Positions 25,177 through 33,843 of a stretch of DNA of 48,737 nucleotides are shown here, piece by piece (position 1 is the stretch's first letter; each line of letters opens with the position of its first letter). Below the pieces are notes generated by a model, which worked only from the letters and a program-made list of their open reading frames with translations, made no database searches and was not told where the DNA came from. The stretch comes from an archaeon. Lineage in GTDB: Archaea > Thermoplasmatota > Thermoplasmata > Methanomassiliicoccales > Methanomethylophilaceae. The position numbers and the translations under genes are program-made. Location of the stretch: NCBI GenBank assembly GCA_024399275.1, contig JAKSHS010000006.1:1-48737 (forward strand), given 5' to 3'.

Positions 25177-25199
25177 AAAAACAAATATCCTACTATGCT

Positions 25200-26642
25200 C
25201 TAGGATACAAGTCTGCTCCAACAAGTATTGATGATGTTACTCTCCCTCATTATCTTATCCTTTCTCCTCACATAGCTTTGAACAACATGCTCTAGTTGAA
25301 TTTCTGTAGATTGTGAAGATGTTCCTCCAGAAGAATTGCGTCTTTCAACACAACTTTCCATCGAAATGTAATTATAAACATCATCATAGAAAAGTTCCGA
25401 AAATTTTTTTAATTCATCTAAAGAAAGATCGCCAAAATTTTTATTTTTTTCAATACAATATCTGACTACTGCCCCGACAACACCATGAGCATCTCTAAAA
25501 GTAAGCCCCCTAGTAGCAAGATAGTCCGCAAGATCGGTGGCATTAATAAAACCAAGTGTGACTTTATTTGCTATAACGTTCTCATTAAATTTTAACGTCG
25601 AGACGATTTTGCACATCATCATAAGACATTTGCGAAGACTATCTAGCGAAAGCATGACGGGGGCCTTGTCCTCCTGAAGATCTCTATTATATGTCAGAGG
25701 GAGACCTTTAGTCATTACAAGCATAGTGACAAGATTTCCAACAATGTTGCCAGTTTTTCCCCTTATAAGTTCTGCTATGTCAGGATTTTTCTTTTGTGGC
25801 ATTATAGATGACCCAGTTGTGTACATATCATCTATTTCGACGAAGTTAAATTCTTGTGATGACCAAATTATAAGCTCCTCTGCCATCGATGAAAGATGGA
25901 TAGCAGTAAGTGATGAACAGAAAGCCAATTCTGTTGCAAAATCTCTATCACTAACAGAATCCATTGAATTTTGAGTTGGCGCCTTGAAACCAAGAGCTTC
26001 CGCAACCATTTCTCTATCAATCGGATACGTAGTGCCAGCAAGAGCTGCAGATCCAAGTGGGCAATAGTTCATTCTGTCGAATGCTTCAAGAAAACGCGAC
26101 GCGTCTCGCTCTAATTTAAAAATATGAGCAAGTGCATGTTGTGCTACAGTCACCGGTTGAGCATGTTGAGTGTGTGTCAAACCTGGTATTATTATATTTT
26201 CACTTCTTGCAATTTCTATCAATGCATTTATAAGTCTGTCAATTGAACTAACAACATCAAGAACAGCATCTCTTAAATACATTTTAAAGTCCGTTACCAC
26301 TTGGTCGTTGCGGCTTCTACCTGTATGAAGTTTTCCGCCAACACTACCAACAATATCTGTGAGCTTAAATTCAATATTCGTATGAATATCTTCTAATGAT
26401 CTGTCGACTTTAAATTCACCAGACTCTATTTGGGCCGCAATACTCCTTAAACCACTTGTTATCACATCTGCGTCTTTATCAGGAATTATTTTGCATTTCC
26501 TCAACATATTAACATGAGCGAGAGAGCCCATTACATCGTAGAAGGATAACGCCGTGTCAACATCAAGAGACGAAGTAAACTCTAGTGTAGAGTTATCTAA
26601 GTCCCTATTAAATCTTCCCGACCAAAGTGTACGATTTACCAT
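25200..26642 (-). CDS. argH: Argininosuccinate lyase
   Basis: The last enzyme of arginine synthesis, splitting argininosuccinate into arginine and fumarate. The 480-residue protein has the expected WSGRFNRDLD start, HTGRSRNDQVVTDFKMYLRD near residues 102-121, LTHTQHAQPVTVAQHAL (active His) and the family signature GSSIMPQKKNPDIAELIRGK near 281-300. The C-terminal RRNSSGGTSS is usual. It follows argG by 6 bases in one operon. Confidence 0.96.
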   Translation of the reverse strand: MVNRTLWSGRFNRDLDNSTLEFTSSLDVDTALSFYDVMGSLAHVNMLRKCKIIPDKDADVITSGLRSIAAQIESGEFKVDRSLEDIHTNIEFKLTDIVGSVGGKLHTGRSRNDQVVTDFKMYLRDAVLDVVSSIDRLINALIEIARSENIIIPGLTHTQHAQPVTVAQHALAHIFKLERDASRFLEAFDRMNYCPLGSAALAGTTYPIDREMVAEALGFKAPTQNSMDSVSDRDFATELAFCSSLTAIHLSSMAEELIIWSSQEFNFVEIDDMYTTGSSIMPQKKNPDIAELIRGKTGNIVGNLVTMLVMTKGLPLTYNRDLQEDKAPVMLSLDSLRKCLMMMCKIVSTLKFNENVIANKVTLGFINATDLADYLATRGLTFRDAHGVVGAVVRYCIEKNKNFGDLSLDELKKFSELFYDDVYNYISMESCVERRNSSGGTSSQSTEIQLEHVVQSYVRRKDKIMRESNIINTCWSRLVS

Positions 26643-26648
26643 ACGAAT

Positions 26649-27857
26649 TCACTTTTTATGAACTCTGGCCGCCGTCTTGTTAGGTAGCCCCCAACAGTAA
26701 ATAAATCCGACAGCAGACTTATGATCAAATCCATCGCCCTTCGCATATGTCGCTAAACCTTCATCATATAGCGAATATTTCGATTTCCTGCCAACTATTA
26801 TGGCATTTCCCTTGAAAAGCTTAACGCGAACCGTACCTGTAACAAATCTCTGAGTTTCATTGATAAATGCGTTTATAGATTCACGAAGAACACCAAACCA
26901 AAGTCCGTTATACACAAGTTCTGAAAACCTTTGTTCAACACCTCTCTTATACTCAATAACATCGCGCTGAAGAGTCATTGATTCCAATGCTTTGTGCGCC
27001 TTTATCAGAACTGTAGCAACTGGGCACTCATATGTCTCCCGACTCTTTATACCCACAAGACGATCTTCGATATGATCAATACGCCCAACACCGTGCTTAC
27101 ACGCAAGTTCATTAAGGGTCTCAATTATGGTTATACAGTCAAGATTTTTTCCGTCGATCGCTACTGGAACACCCTCAACAAAATCAATTGTAGTATACTC
27201 TGGTGCATCGGGAGCTCTCTGTGGGTCTGTAGTCCATCCCCATGCCTCAGCTGGTGGTTCTATCCATGCATCTTCCAGAACTCCACATTCGCAACTTCTC
27301 CCCCAAAGGTTTTCGTCAATTGAGAAAGGATTTTCCTTTTTAACAGGTACCTCAACATTGTTTTTCTTTGCATACTCAATCTCTTCTTCACGCGTCATAA
27401 CCCATTCTCTCATAGGACCAATAATTCTGAGAGAGGGTTCAAGTGAAACAATACCCACATCGAAACGAACTTGGTCATTCCCTTTCGCTGTACAACCATG
27501 AGCAATATATTTCGCTCCCTCACGTTTTGCAACTTCAACCAGTGTTTTGACAATAAGTGGTCTTGCTACAGCAGTACTAAGAGGATAAACATCCTGATAC
27601 ATGGCGTTAGCCTTAAGTGAAGGCCACACATACTCCTCTACGAATTCTCTTCTTTTATCGATAAACTCTGCCTTGACTGCTCCATTTCTGATAGCACGGG
27701 CGACAATATCGTCCGAACTTGGTGCTTGTCCAACGTTAATGCCGACAGCAACCACATCAAGATTATACTTATCTTGTAGCCACTTTATAGCAATCGATGT
27801 ATCTAATCCTCCTGAGTATGCGAGGATAATCTTGTCTCTTTTTGTACTTCCAGTCAT
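26649..27857 (-). CDS. argG: Argininosuccinate synthase
   Basis: Joins citrulline and aspartate using ATP. The 402-residue protein shows the PP-loop AYSGGLDTSIAIKWL near residue 14, ARPLIVKTLVEVAKREGAKY, HGCTAKGNDQVRFD, and the synthase patterns NLWGRSCECGVLED and RIDHIEDRLVGIKSRETYECP. It is the first gene of the argG-argH unit. A TATA-like ATTTAAACAT at 27885-27894 (minus strand) is about 33 bases before the ATG. Confidence 0.96.
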   Translation of the reverse strand: MTGSTKRDKIILAYSGGLDTSIAIKWLQDKYNLDVVAVGINVGQAPSSDDIVARAIRNGAVKAEFIDKRREFVEEYVWPSLKANAMYQDVYPLSTAVARPLIVKTLVEVAKREGAKYIAHGCTAKGNDQVRFDVGIVSLEPSLRIIGPMREWVMTREEEIEYAKKNNVEVPVKKENPFSIDENLWGRSCECGVLEDAWIEPPAEAWGWTTDPQRAPDAPEYTTIDFVEGVPVAIDGKNLDCITIIETLNELACKHGVGRIDHIEDRLVGIKSRETYECPVATVLIKAHKALESMTLQRDVIEYKRGVEQRFSELVYNGLWFGVLRESINAFINETQRFVTGTVRVKLFKGNAIIVGRKSKYSLYDEGLATYAKGDGFDHKSAVGFIYCWGLPNKTAARVHKK

Positions 27858-28138
27858 AATAATAAGCAGCCGATAATTTATCGTATGTTTAAATTGGTAG
27901 GTGCAATAAAGAACTCTTTTGTAGTAAATAAAACATAATTGTATTTTTTACTGCCAAATCTACCACTTAAAAATCGGATAATATTTCAAAATAAAACTTC
28001 ACCTATGAACTAAATTGTACCACAGCTCACGAGAAGAAAACGACCATAATATTTTGTTTTGAAGTAAAATCATTATTTCCATATATCCGCAGTAGATGCT
28101 ATATATTTAGGAAAATGCAATATTGAAGTAGGGGCTCA

Positions 28139-28795
28139 ATGAATAACAGTCTAGCAAAAAAAACAAGGGTGTATATTGACACTCATCCAAGTATTAAGGA
28201 TTGCATGTCGAAAGGACTAATCAACTATTCATCCCTTTCAAGAATGATTATAAAAGATCTTAATCTCGATAATGGAAAAGCAGTGATGATTGCCTGCAAG
28301 AGATATGTAAACAAACTCAAATCAACTTCCAGTTTTGAATCATGCATTCTCAAGATTTTAAAAGATAGTTATCTAGAATTTCGAACCAAAGCATGCATCA
28401 TTACTGCAAAAAACGATTGGGTAATCCTCCAAAATATGAATAATCTTTTCAAAGATCTGTGGAACAAGAACTCTTTCATGCAAATTGTACAGTCCACGTC
28501 CGCCCTCACTATAATTGCTGACAAAACTCTTAAAAATAAAATTATTGACGCTATAGGGCACCATAACATAATAAAAGTCAAAGAAGGATTCGCCGAGATT
28601 GTAGTAAGATCACCGGAAAAAATTATTGACACAAGCGGAGTTGTTGCCTATCTCGTCACAAATCTTTCAAATGCCGGAATTAACATTGAAGAAGCTGTGA
28701 GTTGTTACACCGATACCATATTCATTGTCGACGAATCAAACATAATAGATGCGTACTCTGTTATTGCAGATTGTATCCAAAACACTGAAGAATAA
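28139..28795 (+). CDS. ACT-domain regulatory protein (archaeal, HTH-like N-terminus)
   Basis: A 218-residue protein. The first 60 residues (VYIDTHPSIKDCMSKGLINYSSLSRMI) have the look of a short helix-turn-helix-like module found in some archaeal ACT proteins. The C-terminal 60 residues are an ACT domain, IIDTSGVVAYLVTNLSNAGINIEEAVSCYTDTIFIV, a fold that binds small ligands such as amino acids. The middle part, with ALTIIADKTLKNKIID and FAEIVVRSPEK, looks like a second, weaker domain. It is probably a ligand-sensing regulator. It is followed 16 bases later by a YqaJ-like nuclease gene, and the two probably form one transcript. The ligand and target are unknown. Confidence 0.7.
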   Translation: MNNSLAKKTRVYIDTHPSIKDCMSKGLINYSSLSRMIIKDLNLDNGKAVMIACKRYVNKLKSTSSFESCILKILKDSYLEFRTKACIITAKNDWVILQNMNNLFKDLWNKNSFMQIVQSTSALTIIADKTLKNKIIDAIGHHNIIKVKEGFAEIVVRSPEKIIDTSGVVAYLVTNLSNAGINIEEAVSCYTDTIFIVDESNIIDAYSVIADCIQNTEE

Positions 28796-28810
28796 CAAAG
28801 GGCTGGTACA

Positions 28811-29572
28811 GTGGACGGAAGAAAAAATATTATTGAGGTAAACTACGACGAGAAAGTCATCTATTTCGAAACATGGAAACCTAAGAAGATTTCGGGTACG
28901 AAAATCGGAGGTATTTTAGGATATAGTGAATTCGCAACACCTTTTAAGGTGGCATGTGAAATTGCTAGAATATACCCAGGAGATAAAGCGAACAAATATA
29001 CCGAATTCGGAAACATGTTAGAGCCATTACTAAGAAACTATATTGGACAGAATGCAACAAACATGCTTTCTGATGTACTAAATGTTCCTAAAAAATCTAA
29101 AATTGCAATTGAATTGCCGATTGAAAAGGAAAGATGCCAGTACGATCACTTCCATAATTGTAAATTGTTTGGAGGAATGGTTGACGGCTATGTTCTAGTA
29201 GATGGAAAAAGGGCCGCAATACTAGAAATTAAGACATCGCATGACAAGACTAAGTGGGTTAACGAAAATGGGCAATTCCCTGATGTGCCAATGACATACC
29301 AACTTCAAGCTTCTCTCTACGCAGAACTAGCAGGACTAAATAAAATAATTTTTCTCATAGGATTTTTAGAAGAATCATATATAACTCGTCCCACTGCATG
29401 GAGACCCTCTGAAGAAAACACATTCATCATACCGTTAAATAAATTGGAAATGTCCAAACCAATGACTAAAGCCGAAGAATGGTACAGAAAATTCATTCTC
29501 AATGGTTGTACGCCAAAATGGGATGATGAAAAAGATGCTGATTTACTAAAATACCTTGGAATAATGAAATAA
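28811..29572 (+). CDS. YqaJ/lambda-exonuclease-like nuclease
   Basis: A 253-residue PD-(D/E)xK nuclease of the YqaJ recombinase type. Family marks are SGTKIGGILGYSEFATPFKV near residues 28-47, the G-N-M-L-E-P helix (E71), FGGMVDGYV with D125, and AILEIKTS with E139 and K141. These are the acidic and Lys residues that bind metal and cut DNA. MTYQLQASLYAELAG follows, as in the family. Such proteins come mainly from phages and mobile elements, where they make single strands for recombination. The GTG start at 28811 lies 16 bases after the ACT gene. No phage structural genes lie around it, so it looks domesticated. Confidence 0.75.
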   Translation: MDGRKNIIEVNYDEKVIYFETWKPKKISGTKIGGILGYSEFATPFKVACEIARIYPGDKANKYTEFGNMLEPLLRNYIGQNATNMLSDVLNVPKKSKIAIELPIEKERCQYDHFHNCKLFGGMVDGYVLVDGKRAAILEIKTSHDKTKWVNENGQFPDVPMTYQLQASLYAELAGLNKIIFLIGFLEESYITRPTAWRPSEENTFIIPLNKLEMSKPMTKAEEWYRKFILNGCTPKWDDEKDADLLKYLGIMK

Positions 29573-29849
29573 GCCCTTTTCCAACTATGTAAGTGCACAC
29601 ACAATACACACATATTTCACTAAAACCGCCAATTTAGATTCCAACATTTATACTAACGCCAACTAACGTTTTCAAGAGTGCCGACTGGTCAATAACAATA
29701 CTTGCCCGCTGTCTCTCCACCTCGGTGTAGAAATAAAAATTTGGATATAACATAAACCCCACAGCTGTTCAGAAAACTAGTCAGAAAGCAAAGTCGCTGT
29801 CAAGGAAACACTCGACCAGCAGCAAAGCCTCTTTGATTATTTGAGACAA

Positions 29850-30404
29850 CTACCTCTCTTTAGATGTATTATAAGCAACAAGAATAGAGGCATATTTCCC
29901 GTTAGGCTCTAATCCGTGCCATCTTCTAATCATGTCATCGGATGTGGGTGATGGACTGCACGATATAACATCCCTAAACCCTCCCGCCTCATTAAGCTCA
30001 GGAAATGGAATCGGTGGCATGACAAAATTTTCGGTTTGTCCATTAGATGGCATCACTGATGGGAACATAACAAACCCATCAGAAACAAAAATAGCATCGC
30101 CTCTCTCCGCATACTCTCCTGACGTCTCAGGAAATACTTCAATGCCCATGACTTGTCCATCGGTCGATTTCAAAATTACTGTTGGTTCGGGGGGAGGTCT
30201 AAACCTTGGATCCTTTATGATACAAATAACTCTTTCACGCTCAAGAGCCTGATTCACACCTTCGTTTATTACCGAAACTTCACCAGCTGCCCTCACGACA
30301 GACTCCTCAACCTTGACTCTCTCTAATATGTCCCTGTCGAGGTAAAACGCATCAATCACTCCTTCTAGACCTCTGATGATCTCTAATGCTCTATCGTCTG
30401 CCAT
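29850..30404 (-). CDS. Unknown 184-residue protein
   Basis: I do not recognise this protein. Residues 1-60 are helical and acidic. A strand (RVICIIKDPRFRPPPEPTVIL) follows, then a proline- and glycine-rich body with GDAIFVSDGFVMFP and a C-terminal MIRRWHGLEPNGKYASILVAY block. There is no membrane segment or Cys cluster. Its reading frame is clean, and it follows the next-listed Cys-containing gene by 37 bases on the same strand, so it is probably the second gene of a pair. Its role cannot be told from sequence. Confidence 0.6.
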   Translation of the reverse strand: MADDRALEIIRGLEGVIDAFYLDRDILERVKVEESVVRAAGEVSVINEGVNQALERERVICIIKDPRFRPPPEPTVILKSTDGQVMGIEVFPETSGEYAERGDAIFVSDGFVMFPSVMPSNGQTENFVMPPIPFPELNEAGGFRDVISCSPSPTSDDMIRRWHGLEPNGKYASILVAYNTSKER

Positions 30405-30441
30405 ACCAACACGATCAGTAACAAACTATATAATAGACTGT

Positions 30442-30792
30442 TTACACATCATTCGCATCCTTGTCAGGATGAAATGTCACACTATTGGACCCGACATTTT
30501 CGGATAGATTCTTAGAGAGCATCCCTAGCTCTAGCCATGCTGCCTCAAATACAGCGATTGGCGTCAAACATGGAACAGAAAGTGACGATCTAATATTAGG
30601 ATCGACCACTCTACTTCCAGAGAAATTTACTACGTCATTCACTGAAATAATTTTCAATTTTTCAGCGTAGTCTTTAACGTTTGGACAATCGCTAACTATT
30701 TTAACATCAAGATCGCCATCACTCCTCATCGATACTGTGACTTTGTTAGTTTTAGAACACGTCTTCATATGCGCAACGACTGTATTAGTCAT
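30442..30792 (-). CDS. DUF6951-like protein with three conserved-type cysteines
   Basis: A 116-residue protein with a T-C-S-K-T start (Cys 12), VKIVSDCPNVKDYAEKL (Cys 36) and SVPCLTPIAVFEAAWLELGML (Cys 75). I recall this pattern from the DUF6951 group in methanogens and relatives, a family without a known role. The spacing of the three cysteines suggests a metal or redox site. It is the first gene of a two-gene minus-strand unit. The assignment rests on motif memory and could be off. Confidence 0.6.
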   Translation of the reverse strand: MTNTVVAHMKTCSKTNKVTVSMRSDGDLDVKIVSDCPNVKDYAEKLKIISVNDVVNFSGSRVVDPNIRSSLSVPCLTPIAVFEAAWLELGMLSKNLSENVGSNSVTFHPDKDANDV

Positions 30793-31136
30793 GTGTTGTA
30801 GATTGTTTCAAAGTATATATCTCCGATATTGTGGATACTCACCAGAAAAGTCAATCTACAAATTACCGACCTATCACTCAATAATTGAAAGTTTAAGTTG
30901 GCGCTATAAAATACCAAGATTTATCATTCAGAACGATAGAAAAAATATTCCAACGTTAAAATGATCTCCTCCGTAGGCTACAGCGAGCGTCTATTAAAAA
31001 ATAGTTCTCTCTCCCATCTTTTTTCAACACACACCTACTGATCTGTTATAGGCTTTTCCTTAGATGATCCTGTACAATATCCAATAAAACAGACAAAGCA
31101 CCAATCGAATGAACTGCGCCCTAACATATAACAGCG
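30793..31136. other. Gap between the DUF6951-like gene and the SRP RNA
   Basis: About 340 bases with no supported gene. It should hold the promoter of the minus-strand DUF6951-like gene near 30793-30830 and the termination zone of the SRP RNA. Nothing else is recognised. Confidence 0.4.
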
Positions 31137-31451
31137 TGATAGGCCGCAAGGGTGGACGTCCGCTTCAACATCGAGAAAGTTGCGCTTCTCCTCAACCCCG
31201 CTACCCTGCGAACTTTGGTAGTTCAGAGTAAGATTGCTCCCTTCAGGGCCTAACCCGGTCCCTCTGATTAATGACGACTAAATGAGCTTCCGGTCATCCA
31301 GTCAGACAGACACCAACCCCGCAAGACAGAGCTTCAATGTCGTCCCACAACCCTGATGTTTTCTGAAGTCGCCGCCCCATGCTGTCACCTCCGCATATTG
31401 ACGGTTTCGGCATATGAGGATACGCCAAGCATCCCGGTCAAGCCTATCGAC
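31137..31451 (-). ncRNA. Signal recognition particle RNA (7S type)
   Basis: A GC-rich island in AT-rich surroundings with the marks of archaeal SRP RNA, about 315 bases. The 5' and 3' ends pair through GATAGGC (31443-31449) and GCCTATC (31138-31144), as in helix 1. The 5' domain has ATGCCGAAACCGTC, like the conserved loop region near helices 3 and 4. The SRP54-binding tip of helix 8, GGTTAGGCCCTGAAGGGAGCA, lies at about 31236-31256 on the minus strand, with its internal loop and TGAA tetraloop. A TATA-like AATTAATAAG at 31470-31479 lies about 25 bases before the 5' end. Its protein partner SRP54 is encoded at 40438-41784. End positions are good to about 10 bases. Confidence 0.88.
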
Positions 31452-31469
31452 CCAGCAATACATACTAAC

Positions 31470-31479
31470 TTATTAATTG
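31470..31479 (-). promoter_or_regulatory. TATA box of the SRP RNA gene
   Basis: AATTAATAAG read on the minus strand, centred about 25 bases before the inferred RNA 5' end. Confidence 0.45.
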
Positions 31480-31565
31480 CTTCCTATGCAAAAAGCCCAC
31501 GTCCTAAGAATATACAAAACGCATTTCGCATCTAATGGCCACGTAGAGCCTCTCAAGATCATAAA

Positions 31566-32528
31566 TTACTTTAGCGTGATTGTTCCAACTATTCTAAGCT
31601 TTCCGCCCTCGAGATACATCATAATTGCTTTATCATTCGGTTTATGGATAACTTCAGACCCGAATTCAATATCTAGTACTGGTGACCTAAAATCTCCACC
31701 ATCCATCGAGGAAATAACACGACATGAAACCATTTGCATCCAATGTCCTACATGCATGACCATACCGTCTTTAATTTTCGAAGGCCAGAATTTAACAAGA
31801 GATGCATCGGTTTTAACCCTTTTAGTCATTTTAATGGATTTATCCGTTGTTATTACATATCCTCTGTCTAACTCATCAGACTCAACTCCTCTAAGGGCAA
31901 GTCCAACATGGTCCCCAATTACACAGCTATCGTAATCAACATCATGTTTTTGAATCGATTTTAGAATCGCTTCTTTTTCGATTGGATAAACTTGCATTTT
32001 GTCATGAACCTTAAGACAACCGTCAACAACTGGCCCAAGTACTACAGTCCCAACACCTTTTACATTAAAATGGCTATCTACGGAACATGAACCGCACGTC
32101 TCATCACCCATCAACTCTCTTGAATCATGAGCGATACCCAGAAGTATTTCTCGAATTTTAATTGGATCATCATCAAAGAACTCATATTTTTCCAGAAGTG
32201 TTCCCGCCAAGAGAGGTTTAACTTGCTCGGGCTGAATATAATTTTTAAGAACTATGCCCCCCTCTTTAATTCCAGAAGAATCAATCATAACTATGGTTTC
32301 CCCAAGCGTTGAATCAATTCTTTCAACAACAAGAATCACATATTTTGCCATAGACGTAGCGTAAAACAACGATGATAGCTTTTCAGGATACTTTGTAGGC
32401 TCTATTAGTGTGACTGAATCGCTACCTCTCTTCAGCTCGAAAAAGGTTATATCTGTAACTGATCCCCTTTTTCCTATACTGTTTGCATAACCATTACTCC
32501 CAGTAACCACAACGTTAAGATTACCCAT
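31566..32528 (-). CDS. SelB/EF-Tu-like protein with a degenerate G domain
   Basis: A 320-residue protein built like a translation factor of the SelB/EF-Tu group. Residues 150-235 form the EF-Tu domain II barrel (FNVKGVGTVVLGPVVDGCL, then GDHVGLALRGV), and the C-terminal 80 residues look like domain III (GHWMQMVSCRVISS to GKLRIVGTITL). The N-terminal part follows the G-domain outline, but the GTP motifs are gone. The P-loop position reads GSNGYANSIGKRGS with no GK[ST]. The DxxG region is EPTKYP, and there is no NKxD. It therefore probably does not hydrolyse GTP. Related proteins are annotated in methanogens that lack selenocysteine; their job is unknown. Confidence 0.75.
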   Translation of the reverse strand: MGNLNVVVTGSNGYANSIGKRGSVTDITFFELKRGSDSVTLIEPTKYPEKLSSLFYATSMAKYVILVVERIDSTLGETIVMIDSSGIKEGGIVLKNYIQPEQVKPLLAGTLLEKYEFFDDDPIKIREILLGIAHDSRELMGDETCGSCSVDSHFNVKGVGTVVLGPVVDGCLKVHDKMQVYPIEKEAILKSIQKHDVDYDSCVIGDHVGLALRGVESDELDRGYVITTDKSIKMTKRVKTDASLVKFWPSKIKDGMVMHVGHWMQMVSCRVISSMDGGDFRSPVLDIEFGSEVIHKPNDKAIMMYLEGGKLRIVGTITLK

Positions 32529-32786
32529 ATCATCACATGTTCCCGTATATAACTCAGCTTTAAAACGTTAGAAATGTTTCAGCGTAAATTTCGGGAAATA
32601 TAAAACCTCTCCCTCAACTTCATCATAGTAAGTATCCTCCCAGCCCTCCTCTATGTTTTTAGAATCCTAGTCTGCACAATCTTAAATTATTTACTTATTT
32701 GCCAAAAAATCATTATTTCGTAAAAATATTTGAACGAGATAACAATACTACTCCACGGTTAATCCTAAGTATCAAAAAGGTGGAGT

Positions 32787-33419
32787 TTGACAGTAACAGA
32801 AGATATCAAAATCCTTTCGGAAACTACCAGACAAATTGCCGAATCCACTACTAAAATTTACGCTAGCCGAAAAAACGACCCAGCTATACTATGCTTTTGG
32901 AGTTTATGTAACAGAATTAAAATTACAGAAGAAATCATGACCTTTTACGAACATTCTTGGTATAGTTCCGATTTTCCCGAGGTCGATGAGACAATTGAGT
33001 CAGAGCTAGTTGAAAGGGTGATGACAATAACAAAGGACCTTTTTGTTGATCTCGTTTCGATAATTGAAAAGGCCACAAAGGATTCCGTTGGTATACATGT
33101 CAACTCAGGAATAAAAGAAGATTCTCTAAAAACGAGTAACCATCTATACCTCCGAAACATTATCGAGTGTTCGACACAAAAAAACATATTGGATCAAAGC
33201 ACTTTCGAGGAATGGGATAACATACTTACTATGAGAAATCTCGCCGTCCACAATAACTCCATGTCTGACAGAAGTAAGAAATATACAGTAGGAGGCATAA
33301 ACATTTCAATGAGGCCCGGAAGGATGATGAAGGGCCCTCTCAACACATTCGTTGTATTATCAAGCCGAATAATTAAACTATTCTGTTTATGGGTAAAAAA
33401 AATTAACGAATTATTCTAA
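32787..33419 (+). CDS. HEPN-like protein
   Basis: A 210-residue mostly helical protein. Near the C-terminal end lies EEWDNILTMRNLAVHNNSMSD, with Arg 150 and His 155, the R-x4-6-H pattern of HEPN RNases and related nucleotide-binding helical proteins. The first 130 residues are helices without other motifs. HEPN proteins act in toxin-antitoxin and virus defence, but also in benign RNA processing, and no MNT-type antitoxin gene is next to it. The start is a TTG at 32787 with AAGGTGGAG just before it; no ATG is in reach. The stop abuts the convergent helix-hairpin-helix gene with no gap. Confidence 0.6.
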   Translation: MTVTEDIKILSETTRQIAESTTKIYASRKNDPAILCFWSLCNRIKITEEIMTFYEHSWYSSDFPEVDETIESELVERVMTITKDLFVDLVSIIEKATKDSVGIHVNSGIKEDSLKTSNHLYLRNIIECSTQKNILDQSTFEEWDNILTMRNLAVHNNSMSDRSKKYTVGGINISMRPGRMMKGPLNTFVVLSSRIIKLFCLWVKKINELF

Positions 33420-33662
33420 CTATTTTGAAATTGCTCCCCTGTTGGCCATACCTACCGCAATTTTAAGCATTTTTTGCATGCATGGCTCAGCATAGAAATC
33501 TTTTCTGTTTGTCAAAAATTCATAAATTGCATCCGGATCTTTCCCCTTTAAATCTTCTATTTCTCTTATTCCGAAGAGATACATTCCCAGACAGCATTTC
33601 TCGCTAACAGACGGTATCCTTTTAAGTTTAGCAATAACGTCCTTTTGCTCGTCCATATACAA
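33420..33662 (-). CDS. Helix-hairpin-helix protein (Cdd1/pathogenicity-locus type)
   Basis: An 80-residue protein with an HhH-like unit: LKRIPSVSEKCCLGMYLFGIREIEDLKGKDPDAIYEFL, as in the Cdd1/'pathogenicity locus' family. The rest (PCMQKMLKIAVGMANRG) is the usual helical end of that family. HhH units bind DNA without sequence choice. The family's role is unknown despite its name. It ends one base after the HEPN-like gene on the opposite strand. Confidence 0.75.
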   Translation of the reverse strand: MYMDEQKDVIAKLKRIPSVSEKCCLGMYLFGIREIEDLKGKDPDAIYEFLTNRKDFYAEPCMQKMLKIAVGMANRGAISK

Positions 33663-33843
33663 GAAACTATCACATACAGATAACTACTTTTCTATATTCC
33701 ATAAAAAATTAACATACACGATTTGACCGTTACGGCTCCCAATATATAGCGCAACATTTAGTCAGAACTGAAAAATGACTAGATAACCTAGCCTGGAACG
33801 CACCCACAATATGCAAAAACATAAATCTAAAATTTGAAAAAAT

